A stretch of 64,000 bases of DNA from the NCBI GenBank assembly GCA_963827595.1, contig CAWHBT010000013.1, positions 124,001 to 188,000 on the forward strand. Reading direction: 5' to 3'. This document shows positions 15,537 to 26,977 of the stretch, piece after piece. The notes beneath the pieces were generated by a model. The model worked only from the letters and a program-made list of their open reading frames with translations, had not been told where the DNA came from and made no database searches. Positions within the stretch are counted from its first letter, which is position 1, and every line of letters starts with the position of its first letter. Position numbers and translations under genes: made by a program. The DNA comes from DATEDA01 sp963827595 (GTDB lineage: Bacteria; Pseudomonadota; Gammaproteobacteria; Burkholderiales; SG8-39).

Positions 15537-16363
15537 AAGCAAGGAAGAAGGGCAACGGCGAGAAGGGCGAGCGGAGCGCAGCCCCGGAGGAGAGGCTGAA
15601 GCGCAAGGCCTACGACAAGGAGCTCGCCAAGCTGCACGGCGAGCTCGTCAAGCTCCAGGAGTGGGTCAAGCACAAGGGACTGAAGGTCTGCATCGTCTTC
15701 GAGGGCCGCGACGGCGCGGGCAAGGGCGGGACCATCAAGGCGATCACCGAGCGGGTGAGCCCGCGCGTGTTCCGCGTGGTCGCGCTCCCGGCGCCAACTG
15801 AGCGCGAGAAGAGCCAGATGTACGCGCAGCGCTATGTCCGGTACCTTCCCGCGGCCGGCGAGGTCGTGATCTTCGACCGCAGCTGGTACAACCGCGCGGG
15901 CGTCGAGCGGGTGATGGGGTTCTGCACCGAGGAGGAGGCGCGCAAGTTCTTGAAGCTGGTGCCGCACGTCGAGCGGCTGATCGTGGACTCCGGCGTCATC
16001 CTCATCAAGTACTGGCTGGAGGTGAGCGAGGAGGAGCAGACCCGCCGGCTCGAATCGCGCATCGACGACGGCCGCAAGATCTGGAAGCTCTCGCCGATGG
16101 ACCTCAAGTCGTACAGCCGCTGGTACGACTACTCGCGGGCGCGCGACGAGATGTTCGCGGCGACCGACACCGACTTCGCGCCCTGGTACGTGGCGAGGAC
16201 GGACGACAAGCGGCGCGGACGCTTGAACATCATCAGTCACCTGCTCAGCAAGATCCCGTACAAGAGCGCGCCGCGCGAGAAGGTGAAGCTGCCGAAGCGG
16301 CAGAAGCGGAAGGGTTATCGCGAGCCGAAGTACCCGTATAAGTTCGTCAAGGAGCGGTACTGA
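15533..16363 (+). CDS. ppk2: Polyphosphate kinase 2 (PPK2 family)
   Basis: PPK2 transfers phosphate between polyphosphate and nucleotides. The 276-residue single-domain protein has a P-loop GRDGAGKGG (58-66), a Walker B region VVIFDRSWYNRAGVERVMGF with Asp115, and the lid region rich in Arg. The single-domain length and the C-terminal PKYPYKFVKERY tail resemble class I enzymes, which favour ADP or GDP as acceptor. GTG is the start, overlapping the lipoprotein stop. The gene converges on the SulP gene with only 4 nt between stops. Which nucleotide is preferred cannot be told from sequence alone. Confidence 0.92.
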   Translation: MKARKKGNGEKGERSAAPEERLKRKAYDKELAKLHGELVKLQEWVKHKGLKVCIVFEGRDGAGKGGTIKAITERVSPRVFRVVALPAPTEREKSQMYAQRYVRYLPAAGEVVIFDRSWYNRAGVERVMGFCTEEEARKFLKLVPHVERLIVDSGVILIKYWLEVSEEEQTRRLESRIDDGRKIWKLSPMDLKSYSRWYDYSRARDEMFAATDTDFAPWYVARTDDKRRGRLNIISHLLSKIPYKSAPREKVKLPKRQKRKGYREPKYPYKFVKERY

Positions 16364-16367
16364 CGCA

Positions 16368-18179
<1,812 letters not shown>

Positions 18180-18293
18180 GCGGGGGCCGAAACGCTAGCA
18201 CACTGGATGCGCGGGACGGCCGAGCGCCACAGTCTCCGCGCCGGATGTCACCGCGGCCGGTCCGAGGACTTCTCGTTTCTGGTGGGAGGCGTC

Positions 18294-18593
18294 ATGCGAC
18301 TCGATGTCACTGCCCTGGCGTTGACGGCCGGGGTCCTTTGGGGTGCGGCGATGCTGGTCGTCGCCAGCGCGAACCTCATCTGGCCGAGCTACGGCCGGGC
18401 GTTCCTCGACCTCGTCGCCTCGATCTATCCCGGTTATCGTCCCGGGGCCGGCATGGGCTCCGTCATCGTCGGAACCCTCTACGCCCTGGTGGACGGTGCG
18501 GTCGGCGGCGGCGTGTTCGCGTGGATCTACAACCTGTTCGCGCGCCGGCGCGCGGGCGCGGCAGCGCAGCGAGGCCCACTGCCTTCGGTCTAG
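18294..18593 (+). CDS. Small two-helix membrane protein (holin-like family)
   Basis: The 99-residue protein has hydrophobic segments at about 8-28 and 50-80 with a short Arg-rich tail (FARRRAGAAAQRG). It resembles a widespread betaproteobacterial family that is annotated as bacteriophage holin but usually stands alone on the chromosome. No phage gene lies nearby, so a lysis role is unlikely. GGGAGG precedes the ATG by about 5 nt. Function is unknown. Confidence 0.65.
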   Translation: MRLDVTALALTAGVLWGAAMLVVASANLIWPSYGRAFLDLVASIYPGYRPGAGMGSVIVGTLYALVDGAVGGGVFAWIYNLFARRRAGAAAQRGPLPSV

Positions 18594-18616
18594 GCGTCGC
18601 CGGGCAGCTCCCGCGA

Positions 18617-18985
18617 CTACGAGCCGGCCTCGATCCAGGCGAGCGCCGCTGCGCGAATTGCGGCGTCGAAGGCGCGCACTTCAGCGCTCACGAAGTGGCT
18701 CGCGATTTTCGGCGCCACGCCAAGCAACGTGCTGTCCGAGACGACTGCGATGCGTCGGATCCGGCGATGGTGATCGCGCACGAAGCGCAGGTGCGACAGC
18801 AGCGCAGCGAAGTTCTCCCAGCCCGGAAACGACGGCGCCTCGAGCAGCAGGCCCTTGAGCTCGCCGTGCTGCTCGACGTAGGGATCGACTGCGCCGGCGA
18901 GCGCAGTGAAGTCTTCGGCGCGCAGCGCGCCCTCGGGTTTGAGGATCAGGATTCCCCGGTCGCGCAGCAGCTCGTGCTGGATCAT
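18617..18985 (-). CDS. SpoIIAA-like (STAS-fold) protein
   Basis: The 122-residue protein fits the SpoIIAA-like family PF11964, a STAS-type fold. Characteristic parts are the N-terminal GILILKPEGAL strand, the GLLLEAPSFPGWEN turn and the RRIAVVSDSTLLG strand. Family members are thought to bind membranes or small ligands; no enzyme activity is known. Starting at ATG 18985, preceded by AAGGAG, removes 12 unlikely residues of the longest frame. It converges with the small membrane protein gene and lies downstream of the porin gene. Confidence 0.72.
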   Translation of the reverse strand: MIQHELLRDRGILILKPEGALRAEDFTALAGAVDPYVEQHGELKGLLLEAPSFPGWENFAALLSHLRFVRDHHRRIRRIAVVSDSTLLGVAPKIASHFVSAEVRAFDAAIRAAALAWIEAGS

Positions 18986-19038
18986 GGGTGCGGTCTCCTT
19001 GTCACGTCGGGTTGCGGGCACGGTGAGCGGCGAGCGTG

Positions 19039-20252
19039 CTAGAAGATCAGCAGACGCGCCGACAGCTGCACCCGGAAGTTCGTCGCGGAAGTCCCGTCCA
19101 CGCGGGTCGCCTCGCCCCAGAGGAGCTCGCCGCCGACGATCAGCGTCGGCGTGAGCCGATGCACCAGGTTCACCGATGCGTAGACCACCCGCTTCAGCTC
19201 GTCGGGCAGCCGCAGCCCATCGTCACTCACCCACAGCGTGCTCGCTCCTCCCACCGTCATCCAGTCGGGCGTCCACTTGTGTTGGTAGTAGAGCGTGACG
19301 CCCGAGCTGCGCACGAGATCGAACCGCCCGTTGGTCCCGAGCGCGACGCCGGTCGAGCTCAGCGGATCGTTGAAATAGCGCCCGACGCCTTTGCCGGTCA
19401 CCGCCTGCCACAGCAGCGTGTCGTCGCCGCGGACGTTGAGCGAGCCCGACAGCGACACGCCGGTTCCGTTCACGTGCCGCTCGCGCGTCCCGAACGGGCT
19501 CTCGGCCGTGACGCCGATGCTCCGCGAGAGCCCCGCGAGCTGCACGTGCCCGAAGTCGCCCTCGTAGCGCACGCGCGCTGCGAGATCCGGCCGGCGTGCG
19601 TGCGACTGCACGACGACGAACGCGCCGCCCGCGGTGAGGTCGGCCTGCGACTCCTCCACCGACGCCTGAAGCGCCCAGCCCGAGCCGAAGGGGATCGAGC
19701 CGCGCGCGAGCCATTGCCGCACGAACGTGACGCCGCTCGGGCCGTTGTAGTCGAGCGTCGTCGGCAGCGCGCCGTCGTCCATGAAGGTGGAGTAGGTCTT
19801 GCCGACGATCAGCCAGTCGCCGAACCGCACGTACAGCTGGTTGAGGGTCGGCGAGGTCTTGCCGTCGAGCGGGAAGAGATTCGCTTCGACGCGGGTCCAC
19901 ACCTCGCCGACCGAGCTCGGCGTGCGCGAGAGCCAGTTGATCTGCGACTGCCGGATGCTCAGCCGGTAGTCGGCGTCCGCGGGGCCGAACGGAATCGTCG
20001 AGACGATGAACGTGTTCTGCTCGTCGCCGTCCTGCTTCTTGCGCGTCGCGAGCGCCGTCGAGCTGGAGATAGCCGCCGATGAGGTACTCGCGTGTCGGTG
20101 CCGGGGATGGTGCGGATCCGGGCTTTGAGCCGCGCCTCCAGCTGCGCTTCGAGCTGCGAGCCCTTCGAAGCCGCGAAATCCCCGTCGTCCTCCGCGGCGA
20201 GCGCGCCGGCGGCGAGCAGCGACGCGGCCGTCGCCGCGAGCGCCCGCCTCAT
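19039..20252 (-). CDS. DcaP-like outer-membrane porin (two apparent frameshifts)
   Basis: The product begins with a cleavable signal (MRRALAATAASLLAAGALAA), then a short coiled region rich in Glu/Arg, and ends in a beta-barrel finishing with ARLLIF, a typical outer-membrane C-terminal Phe. The first part reads to about 20092, a middle piece (EYLIGGYLQLD) lies in a second frame to about 20060, and the rest (TFIVSTIPFGPADADYRLSI onward) in a third. All three pieces fit one DcaP-type porin of about 400 residues. Two indels about 40 bp apart inside CG-rich runs suggest sequence error. Its ATG overlaps the stop of the VIT-like gene. Confidence 0.72.
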
Positions 20253-20911
20253 CCGCCGAGGGCCATGATCGCGGCCATCAGGACCGCGCCAGTCGCCGCC
20301 ATCGCCGCCCCGCCCCGCCACGGAGTTCCGCCCGCGTACCGCGCAAGCATCCAGCCGGCGATGAACAACATCGCGAGCGCAACGAAGTTGGACACGCGCA
20401 CTGCGAGCGCGGTCTGGTCGAGCAGCATGAACGGCACCACCACCGGAAAAGTGGCGACCACGACCAGAAGGAACACGCCGAGCGCGCCCTTGAAGTCGTC
20501 TCGACCTAGGTGCGGCCCCGCGGGCACCGCCGGGAGCGCGACCAGGCGACGGCGCAGCGCCTCGAGTCCCTCGGAGCCCGCCGCCGCGGCGAGACCCGGC
20601 GGCAGCGCCTCCGCGACGAGCGCTTGCCCTTCGGCCGCGTCCGCCCCGCCGCGCAGGCGCGCGAGCAGCGTGCGATTGCGCGTCCGTTCGGTCGCCGTCT
20701 GCACGAGATACATGACCGCATCGGCAAGGCCCCAGGCGAGGTTGCAGCCGAGCGCGGCGATCATCATCGTGCGCACTTCCTCGCGACCGGCGGTGGCGAC
20801 GCTGAGCGATCCGATGAACGTCATCGCCATGAGCAGGCCGAAGATCACCTCCGACGAGCGCTCGATCGGATCGAGCACGCGTGCCGGCTTCTCCTCCCCG
20901 ACGTCTCGCAT
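20249..20911 (-). CDS. VIT1/CCC1-like membrane protein
   Basis: The 220-residue protein opens with the family pattern VLDPIERSSEVIFGLLMAMTFIGSL-like (first helix begins near residue 20). It has about five hydrophobic segments separated by a Glu/Arg-rich cytoplasmic loop (residues 75-135). VIT/CCC1 proteins move Fe or Mn into storage or out of the cell. Metal-binding Glu residues of the loop are few, so transport is not proven. The stop overlaps the porin start as ATGA. The 5' end overlaps the annotated Cax frame, which probably reflects an indel in cax. Confidence 0.7.
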   Translation of the reverse strand: MRDVGEEKPARVLDPIERSSEVIFGLLMAMTFIGSLSVATAGREEVRTMMIAALGCNLAWGLADAVMYLVQTATERTRNRTLLARLRGGADAAEGQALVAEALPPGLAAAAGSEGLEALRRRLVALPAVPAGPHLGRDDFKGALGVFLLVVVATFPVVVPFMLLDQTALAVRVSNFVALAMLFIAGWMLARYAGGTPWRGGAAMAATGAVLMAAIMALGG

Positions 20912-22026
20912 GCGGTCAGCCTCCCCGCATTTTCATGCACCCGGGGCGGCAACAGGTAAAGCGTCATGGCGAAGATCAGATAGACCATCAGCAGCAGCAC
21001 GCCGACGAACCACGCCGACCGCCCGCTGTTGGTGACGAACATCGCGGTGACGGTGGCGATGAGCACCATGACCACCGCGCCGGGCCAGAACTGCAGGTCC
21101 ATCGGCGTCGGGCCGATCACGTAACTGAGCAGCACCAGCACCGGCGCCACGAACAGGGCGATCTGGGACGAGCTTCCCAGGGCGATGCCCACGCTCAGGT
21201 CCAGCCGGTTCTTGCGCGCGCCGGAAAACGCCGCCGCCATCTCCGCCGCACCGCCCACCAGCGCCACGACGATGAAACCCACGAACGCAGGGGTCATCCC
21301 GAACGTCTCCGCCGCCTGCTGCACCGACTCGACGAAAATCTCGCTGACGAGCGCAACCAATAGGGTGACACCGGCCAGCGTGGCGAGGGCCACTCCTACC
21401 GGCCAAGGCGCCTCGCCCTCCGCGGCGTGTTCCGCGCTGGCAAACAGCTCGCGGTGCGTCTTGAGTGAGAACAGCATGCCCAATCCGTAGCCAGCGATGA
21501 GCAGCACAGCCAGAGCTACGCTCAGCTTCTGGGTGAACGCTGCCGCCGCTGCCGAGTCGGCAGTGGCGACCGCCGAAGGAATCAGTAGCGCGACCGTGGC
21601 CAGGAGGAGCAGACCCGCCTGCATCCGGGCGCTGACGCGGTTGTACTCCTGAACGTGGTACTTGAGTCCGCCGAGCAGAAACGACGCCCCCAGCATGAAC
21701 AGCGTGTTGGTGACGATCGCGCCGGCGATGGACGCCTTCACCAGCATGTACTCGCCGGCGCGCAGGGCCGTGAGCGCAATGACCAGCTCGGTCAGGTTTC
21801 CCAGCGTGGCGTTGAGCAGCCCGCCTGCCGCATCGCCAGTCTTGGCCGCAACGGATTCGGTGGCGTGACTCAGCAGTCCGGCCAGCGGCACGATGGCGAG
21901 CACCGACAGCACGAAGAGCAGCGTGTGCGCTTCGGGCTTGAGGTTCGCCGCTGCAAACACCACCGGCACAAAGGCCAGCAGCCAGAGCATCGGGTTATGG
22001 CGGATTTCCTTGAGCAGGAGGTTCAC
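20845..22026 (-). CDS. Ca2+/H+ antiporter (Cax family)
   Basis: The protein is a cation/proton exchanger with about 11 membrane segments and the two repeated acidic motifs, GNLTELVIALTALRAGE and GGAAEMAAAFSGARKNRLDL. The family end is expected near LYLLPPR. Beyond that the frame reads 29 odd residues (ENAGRLTACETSG...) that overlap the VIT-like start by 67 nt. One indel in the CCGCCCCGGG run near 20941-20947 would end the protein at the TGA at 20933-20935, leaving a normal spacer. The ATG at 22026 is 60 nt after the SulP gene on the same strand, so both may be cotranscribed. Confidence 0.88.
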   Translation of the reverse strand: MNLLLKEIRHNPMLWLLAFVPVVFAAANLKPEAHTLLFVLSVLAIVPLAGLLSHATESVAAKTGDAAGGLLNATLGNLTELVIALTALRAGEYMLVKASIAGAIVTNTLFMLGASFLLGGLKYHVQEYNRVSARMQAGLLLLATVALLIPSAVATADSAAAAAFTQKLSVALAVLLIAGYGLGMLFSLKTHRELFASAEHAAEGEAPWPVGVALATLAGVTLLVALVSEIFVESVQQAAETFGMTPAFVGFIVVALVGGAAEMAAAFSGARKNRLDLSVGIALGSSSQIALFVAPVLVLLSYVIGPTPMDLQFWPGAVVMVLIATVTAMFVTNSGRSAWFVGVLLLMVYLIFAMTLYLLPPRVHENAGRLTACETSGRRSRHACSIRSSARRR

Positions 22027-22085
22027 GGGTTCACCCGGGTTCGGTCAGGAATCGTCTGCGGTGCGGCCGGGAGCGGACGGGCGAG

Positions 22086-23819
22086 CTACGATTTCGCTTC
22101 GCCGGCGCTTGCCGTCGCCGCGCCGGCGACCCCTTCGAACTCGTCGACGGCGTCGACCGCAGTGACCCGGCGGCCGAAATAGCCGGCGCGCTCCTCGAGC
22201 CCTTCGGCGCGGAGGATGTCCCGCACCGTGGCATGCGCGCCGGCCAGGCGTAACCTGATCCCCGCCGACTGCAGTTCGCCGTACAACGTTGCGAGCATCC
22301 GCGCTCCGGCGACATCGACGTAGGGCGTTGCGGACAGATCGCACACCACCAGCCGGACCGGCCCGGCGCTCGCGCGGATCTTCGCCCAGACGACCTCGTA
22401 CACGTGCGCGACATTGAAGTACAGCAGCGAGGCCTCGACGCGGAAGACGAGCGCGCCCGGAACCGGCTCGTTGTCGGGGTTCCGTTCCATGTCCGAGAGC
22501 CCGCGGAAACCGGGGATGCGTCCGAGGAAGGCGACGTGCGGGCGCGCCGCGCGACGGATGAGCAGCAGCAGCGACACCACCGCCGCGAGCATCACGCCCT
22601 TGAGGATCCCGAGCACCAGCACGCCCGCGAGCGCGACCATCGAAACGCCGAACTCGAACCGGCTCACGCGCCACAGGTGGCGCAGCTCGCGCACGTTGAT
22701 CAGTCCCTTGACGGCGACGAGCACGATCGCCGCGAGCACCACGTTGGGCAGGTTGCGCAGCAACCCGGTCAGGAACATCAGGCACAGCGCGATCGTGAAG
22801 GAGGCGAACACGAGCGCGAGCGGGGTCTTCGCGCCCGCCTTGTCGTTGACCGACGACTGCGACAGCCCGCCGGCGACCGGATAGCCCTGGCTGAACGCCG
22901 CGGCCAGGTTCGCCGCGCCGAGCCCGAGCAGCTCCTGGCGCGGATCGATCGCGTAGCCGTTCTTCTGCGCCAGCGTGCGCGCGGCGGAAACGCCTTCCAC
23001 GTACGCGAGCAGCAGGCACGCGAACGCGAGCGGGATGACGCCGTCCACGTCGCGCAGCCGCAGCTCCGGCGCGCGGAAGTCGGGCAGGCCTTTCGGCAGC
23101 TCGCCGACGATCGAGAAGCCGAGACCGCCGAGCGAAGTGGCCGACAACGCAACGATGGAAAGCGCCACGACGGCGAGCGCGACCGGTCGGCCCGGCAGCA
23201 ACTTCTCGCCCGCGAGGAGCAGGGCGAGCGCGGCGAGACCGAAGAGGAGCACGGCGACGTTGGTGTCGGGAAGCTGGCCGGCGAGGACCGCGATGCGCTC
23301 GAAGAAGTGCTCCCCGCCGCCCTTCACGCCGAAGAGCTTCGGCAGCTGGGTCATCGCGATGGTCAACGCCGCGCCCGCCTTGAAGCCGAGCAGGATCGTC
23401 TCGCTGATGAAGTCGACGAGCGAGCTCAGCCGCAGCGCCCAAGCCAGCACGCTCATGCCCGCGACGACCAGCGCCGTCAGTGCCGCGATGTCGGCCCACC
23501 GTCCCGGGTCGCCGGCGGCCATGCCGGCGACCGTCGCGCCGACCAGCATCGAGATGGCCGACGTGGGACCGACGGCGAGTTGGCGCGACGAGCCGAATAG
23601 CGCGTAGAGCAGGCCGCCGGCCAGGTAGCAGTAGATGCCGTATTGCGGCGGCAGCCCGGCGAGCGTCGCGTACGCGAGCGACACCGGGATGGCATAGGCG
23701 GCAAGGGTGATGCCCGCGACGGCGTCGCGGGGCAGCCATGCGCCCTGGTAGGAGGCGAGCCATTGCGCCGGCGGGAACGCCGCGCGCCAGCCCGTCGCCG
23801 GGGCAGGCGGGGTGGTCAC
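22086..23819 (-). CDS. SulP-family transporter with C-terminal STAS domain
   Basis: The 577-residue protein has the SulP core (AGITLAAYAIPVSLAYATLA near the N-terminus, then about 11 segments) and a STAS domain from about 430 (VRLVVCDLSATPYVDVAGAR). It starts with GTG at 23819, overlapping the K+ channel stop as GTGA. The gene is embedded in an operon with an efflux outer-membrane factor, a HlyD-type adaptor and an ion channel. The substrate is unknown; bicarbonate, sulfate and organic anions are all possible. Confidence 0.9.
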   Translation of the reverse strand: MTTPPAPATGWRAAFPPAQWLASYQGAWLPRDAVAGITLAAYAIPVSLAYATLAGLPPQYGIYCYLAGGLLYALFGSSRQLAVGPTSAISMLVGATVAGMAAGDPGRWADIAALTALVVAGMSVLAWALRLSSLVDFISETILLGFKAGAALTIAMTQLPKLFGVKGGGEHFFERIAVLAGQLPDTNVAVLLFGLAALALLLAGEKLLPGRPVALAVVALSIVALSATSLGGLGFSIVGELPKGLPDFRAPELRLRDVDGVIPLAFACLLLAYVEGVSAARTLAQKNGYAIDPRQELLGLGAANLAAAFSQGYPVAGGLSQSSVNDKAGAKTPLALVFASFTIALCLMFLTGLLRNLPNVVLAAIVLVAVKGLINVRELRHLWRVSRFEFGVSMVALAGVLVLGILKGVMLAAVVSLLLLIRRAARPHVAFLGRIPGFRGLSDMERNPDNEPVPGALVFRVEASLLYFNVAHVYEVVWAKIRASAGPVRLVVCDLSATPYVDVAGARMLATLYGELQSAGIRLRLAGAHATVRDILRAEGLEERAGYFGRRVTAVDAVDEFEGVAGAATASAGEAKS

Positions 23820-24283
23820 CCGGGCCGTTTCGCCGACGGGCCCTCGGGCGCGGCGAGGGACGGGGAGAACCGTCGGTAGATCACCCCGATCACCACGACC
23901 AGGATACCGGTCGACCAGCCGAGCATCAGCACGCCCACCGCCGCCTCGATCGGGCCGAGCAGGCGCCATGCCTCGGGAAGCACCACGTCGCCATAGCCGA
24001 CGGTGGTGTAGCTCGTGAGCGAGAAGTAGGCGGCCGTCTCGAGGTCGGGCAGCGCGCCGACCAGCACGTAGAAGATCGCCCACAGGATCGCCTCGGCGAG
24101 ATGCAGCAGCAGCAACGCGCCCACGAGTTGGGCCATGAGGAGCTCCGCGCCGAGCCGGCCTGGAGGATCCCTGCGCCCGGTCCAGAGCCCCATCACGCGC
24201 CGGCCGGCGGCCACGGCGCCGACGCCGTGGATGATGACGGTGATCGCCGTGAGGCCGAGCGCGCAGAGGACCAGCTTGATCAT
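23816..24283 (-). CDS. Two-helix potassium channel
   Basis: The 155-residue protein carries the K+ selectivity filter TVGYGD in SLTSYTTVGYGDVVLP between two membrane helices, plus one extra N-terminal hydrophobic segment. No RCK or cyclic-nucleotide domain follows, so gating may rest on partners. ATG 24283 overlaps the stop of the outer-membrane factor gene (ATGA), and its own stop overlaps the SulP start (GTGA). Tight coupling on both sides suggests a single functional unit, perhaps charge compensation for the adjacent transporters. Confidence 0.87.
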   Translation of the reverse strand: MIKLVLCALGLTAITVIIHGVGAVAAGRRVMGLWTGRRDPPGRLGAELLMAQLVGALLLLHLAEAILWAIFYVLVGALPDLETAAYFSLTSYTTVGYGDVVLPEAWRLLGPIEAAVGVLMLGWSTGILVVVIGVIYRRFSPSLAAPEGPSAKRPG

Positions 24284-25749
24284 CGCGCCGCCGTCCGAGC
24301 CGCAACGCTCACTGCCGCGGACTCGCTCTCGGTGGCGGACTTCGGCTCGCCCGCCTGCGGCTCGGGCGGGCGCTCGTCGAAGCTGCCGCCGAGCGCGAGA
24401 TACAGGTTGACGCGCTGCATGAGCTGCTCGCTCCGCACGCGGATCAGCGATGCCTGCGCGGCATACAGGGCGAGGCTCTGCTGCAGCACGCCGCGCAGAT
24501 CGCCCGAGCCGACGCGGTAGCGAATGTTCGCGAGCTCGAGCGCCCGCTGGTTCTCCGCGACGGCCTGCTTCAGAATCGCCTCGCGCGCGTCGAGCGCGAA
24601 GCCGGCCGACAGCGCGTTCTCCACCTCGCCGAAGGCACGCGCGCCGATCCGCCCGTACTCCGCCACCGCCTGCTTCTGCTCCGCCGTGCGGACCTCGACC
24701 TGGCCCTGGAGCTGGCCGCCGAGGAACAGCGGCGCCATGATCGACGCGCCGGCGCTCCATATCGGGTTGTCCTGCTGCTTGAGGACGAAGAGCTCGCTCG
24801 AGATGCTGGTCACCGCCGCGGTCAGCGAGATCCGCGGCAGCCGCGCCGCTTTCGCTTCCTCGGTGCGGTAGAACGCCGCGGCGACGCGCCGCTCCGCGGC
24901 GACGATGTCCGGGCGGCGCTCGAGGAGCTCCGAGGGCATCCCGACCGGGACCGGCGCGGGCGCGGGCGCGAGCTCGGGCCGCACCGCGACCACCGCCGCG
25001 GGGTAGCGGCCCGCCAGCGTCTCGAGCGACCGCAGCGCCTGCTGGTAGGCGAGATCGAGGTTCTGCGCGGCGTCGCGGAAGGTCTGCAGGTTCGCCTGGG
25101 CGAGGCGGACGTCGTACTCGTCGCCGACCCCGACCCGGAGGCGATCCTGTGCGAGGCCGGCGAGGCGCTCCGACGCGCGCACGGTCTCGTCGGCGAGCGC
25201 CTTCTGCATGCGCGCCTCGGTGGCGAGGAACCAGCCCTTCGCGACCTGCGCGGCGATCGATTGGCGGGCGTACTGGTAGTCGAGCGCGGCGGAGACGTAC
25301 TGGGACTCGGCCGCGGCCGCGCCCGAGCGCACGCGCCCCCAGAGGTCGAGCTCCCAGTTCGCGAACACGCCGACGCCTTCCAGCCCGCTCGCGTCGCCGC
25401 TCATCTTCCCGCCGCCGCGGGCGAGGAAGTTCACCTGCGGGTAGAGCAACGCGCCCGCGACCTTCTGGTACGCCGTGGCCTGCTCGACGCGCGCCGCCGC
25501 GACGCGGAGATCGGGGTTGTAGGCGAGCGCTTCCCTCGCCAGCTCGTCGAGCTGCGGATCGCTGAAGGACGCGAGCCAGCCGTCGGCGATGGCGCCCGGG
25601 GCACCCCCCTGCGCGGTCCACTTCTCCGGGACCTGCCGGTTCGCCGCCGCCTCCTTCGCCAGCTCATCGCGCTCGGGCGGCGACTTCAGCGCGCAGGCCG
25701 CGAGCGTCGCCGCGACCGTTACCGCCAGAATCGAGCGAATTGCGCGCAT
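24280..25749 (-). CDS. Outer-membrane efflux lipoprotein (NodT/OprM type)
   Basis: The 489-residue protein is a TolC-like outer-membrane factor. It has a lipoprotein signal ending LAAC, the SFSDPQLDELAREAL and LLERRPDIVAAERRV blocks of NodT-type factors, and long helices of the periplasmic tunnel. The Ala/Glu-rich C-terminal tail is extra. It follows the HlyD-like adaptor gene by 4 nt and is followed by the channel gene with a 4-nt overlap. It probably forms a tripartite exporter with that adaptor, although no classical inner-membrane pump gene is in the operon. Confidence 0.9.
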   Translation of the reverse strand: MRAIRSILAVTVAATLAACALKSPPERDELAKEAAANRQVPEKWTAQGGAPGAIADGWLASFSDPQLDELAREALAYNPDLRVAAARVEQATAYQKVAGALLYPQVNFLARGGGKMSGDASGLEGVGVFANWELDLWGRVRSGAAAAESQYVSAALDYQYARQSIAAQVAKGWFLATEARMQKALADETVRASERLAGLAQDRLRVGVGDEYDVRLAQANLQTFRDAAQNLDLAYQQALRSLETLAGRYPAAVVAVRPELAPAPAPVPVGMPSELLERRPDIVAAERRVAAAFYRTEEAKAARLPRISLTAAVTSISSELFVLKQQDNPIWSAGASIMAPLFLGGQLQGQVEVRTAEQKQAVAEYGRIGARAFGEVENALSAGFALDAREAILKQAVAENQRALELANIRYRVGSGDLRGVLQQSLALYAAQASLIRVRSEQLMQRVNLYLALGGSFDERPPEPQAGEPKSATESESAAVSVAARTAAR

Positions 25750-25753
25750 CGGC

Positions 25754-26977
25754 TCAGTGCAGCTTCAGGACCAGGTAGTTCAGGTACGAACCGACGCGGA
25801 GGATCACCTTGCGGATGATGTGCACCGCGTGCAGGTGGTCGGTGTAGATCGCCGCGTCGCCCGCCGCGCCGGCGGCGAGGAAGAGCGCCTTGTCGCGGTC
25901 GGCGATATCGAACTTCACGCCGTACCTGCCGGGCGGCAGCGCCATCATGCCGGTCATCGGGAGGGTGCCGCTCGCCGGGAGCTGTCCCAGCCCCTGCGCC
26001 CAGATAACCGAGTCGACCTTGCCCTTGATGATCCGGCCGGGAATCGTCTTGAGCGCCAACTCGGCCTCGTTTCCCGGCGCGACCTGGTGCAGCTCGTTCT
26101 GGTTGTACATCGCGACGACCTGGCCCTCGGCCTCGACGAGCGTCATCACCGCGTTCAACGGAATGCCCGCGACGAACGCGCCCGGCCGCAGCTGCAGGTT
26201 GACCACGTAGCAGTCGCACGGCGAGCGGGTCGTCGTCTCGCCGAGCAGCCATTTCGCGTTCTCGAGCTGGGCGCGGATCTGCGCGACCTGCGCGTATTCG
26301 CCGTTCACCTTGGCGCCGAGCTTCTGCTGGACCTGCTGCTCGCTCGCCCCGGCCTGCACGAGCCCCGCACGCGCCTGCGCCTCCACGCTGCGGGCCGCCG
26401 CCAGCTGGCCCTCCTGCTCCCGCACATCCGCTTCGGCCCGCTCGAGGTCGAATCGGTTGCCGGCACCGGTCGCCGCCAGCTCGCGGTACTGCTCGACGCG
26501 CTTGCGCGAGAGCGCCAGTCGCGCGCTTACCGCGCCGGTGTTGCTCTCCGCCTGCGTGATCGCGCTGCGCGCTTCGACCACCTTGCTCTTGGCGCCCTTC
26601 AGCGACTCCTCCAGCTCGCGCTGCTGGCCCTGCGCGTTCGCGAGCTGCGCCTCGAGCGTGTTCACGTCGAGCTGATAAGGCGTCGGGTCGATCCGGAACA
26701 GGACGTCGCCCTTCTTCACCAGGACGTTCCCTTCCACGACCGGCACCTCGAGCACGCGGCCCTTGACCTGGGAGACGATCGGGATCGTGTACTTGTAGAC
26801 GCGCACGTCGGACGACGACGGCGCGAAGATGTTGAGCAGCAGGATGAGCGCGGCCAGCCCGACGACCGGGATGATCACGACGATGACCTGCGTCGCCGTG
26901 TTCCACGGCAGCCACTTCAGCTTGATGAAGATCAGCCAGACGAAGAACGAGTAGATGCCGAGGAGGATAAGCTCCAT
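25754..26977 (-). CDS. HlyD/EmrA-type membrane fusion protein (YiaV-like)
   Basis: The 407-residue protein has two N-terminal membrane segments (about 5-20 and 30-50), a lipoyl-like half motif (VEGNVLVKKGDVLFRIDP), a long coiled-coil hairpin (about 100-230) and the second lipoyl/beta-barrel half (ETTTRSPCDCYVVNLQLRPG). The double-helix start and pairing with a DUF3302 gene are as in E. coli YiaV-YiaW. The ATG shares one base with the stop of the upstream gene. The adaptor should connect an inner-membrane partner to the outer-membrane factor encoded next. Confidence 0.88.
   Translation of the reverse strand: MELILLGIYSFFVWLIFIKLKWLPWNTATQVIVVIIPVVGLAALILLLNIFAPSSSDVRVYKYTIPIVSQVKGRVLEVPVVEGNVLVKKGDVLFRIDPTPYQLDVNTLEAQLANAQGQQRELEESLKGAKSKVVEARSAITQAESNTGAVSARLALSRKRVEQYRELAATGAGNRFDLERAEADVREQEGQLAAARSVEAQARAGLVQAGASEQQVQQKLGAKVNGEYAQVAQIRAQLENAKWLLGETTTRSPCDCYVVNLQLRPGAFVAGIPLNAVMTLVEAEGQVVAMYNQNELHQVAPGNEAELALKTIPGRIIKGKVDSVIWAQGLGQLPASGTLPMTGMMALPPGRYGVKFDIADRDKALFLAAGAAGDAAIYTDHLHAVHIIRKVILRVGSYLNYLVLKLH

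Noticed and set aside
18294..18593. Phage remnant suggested by the holin-like protein
   Set aside because: No lysozyme, capsid, integrase or repressor gene is near. The family occurs as a lone chromosomal gene.
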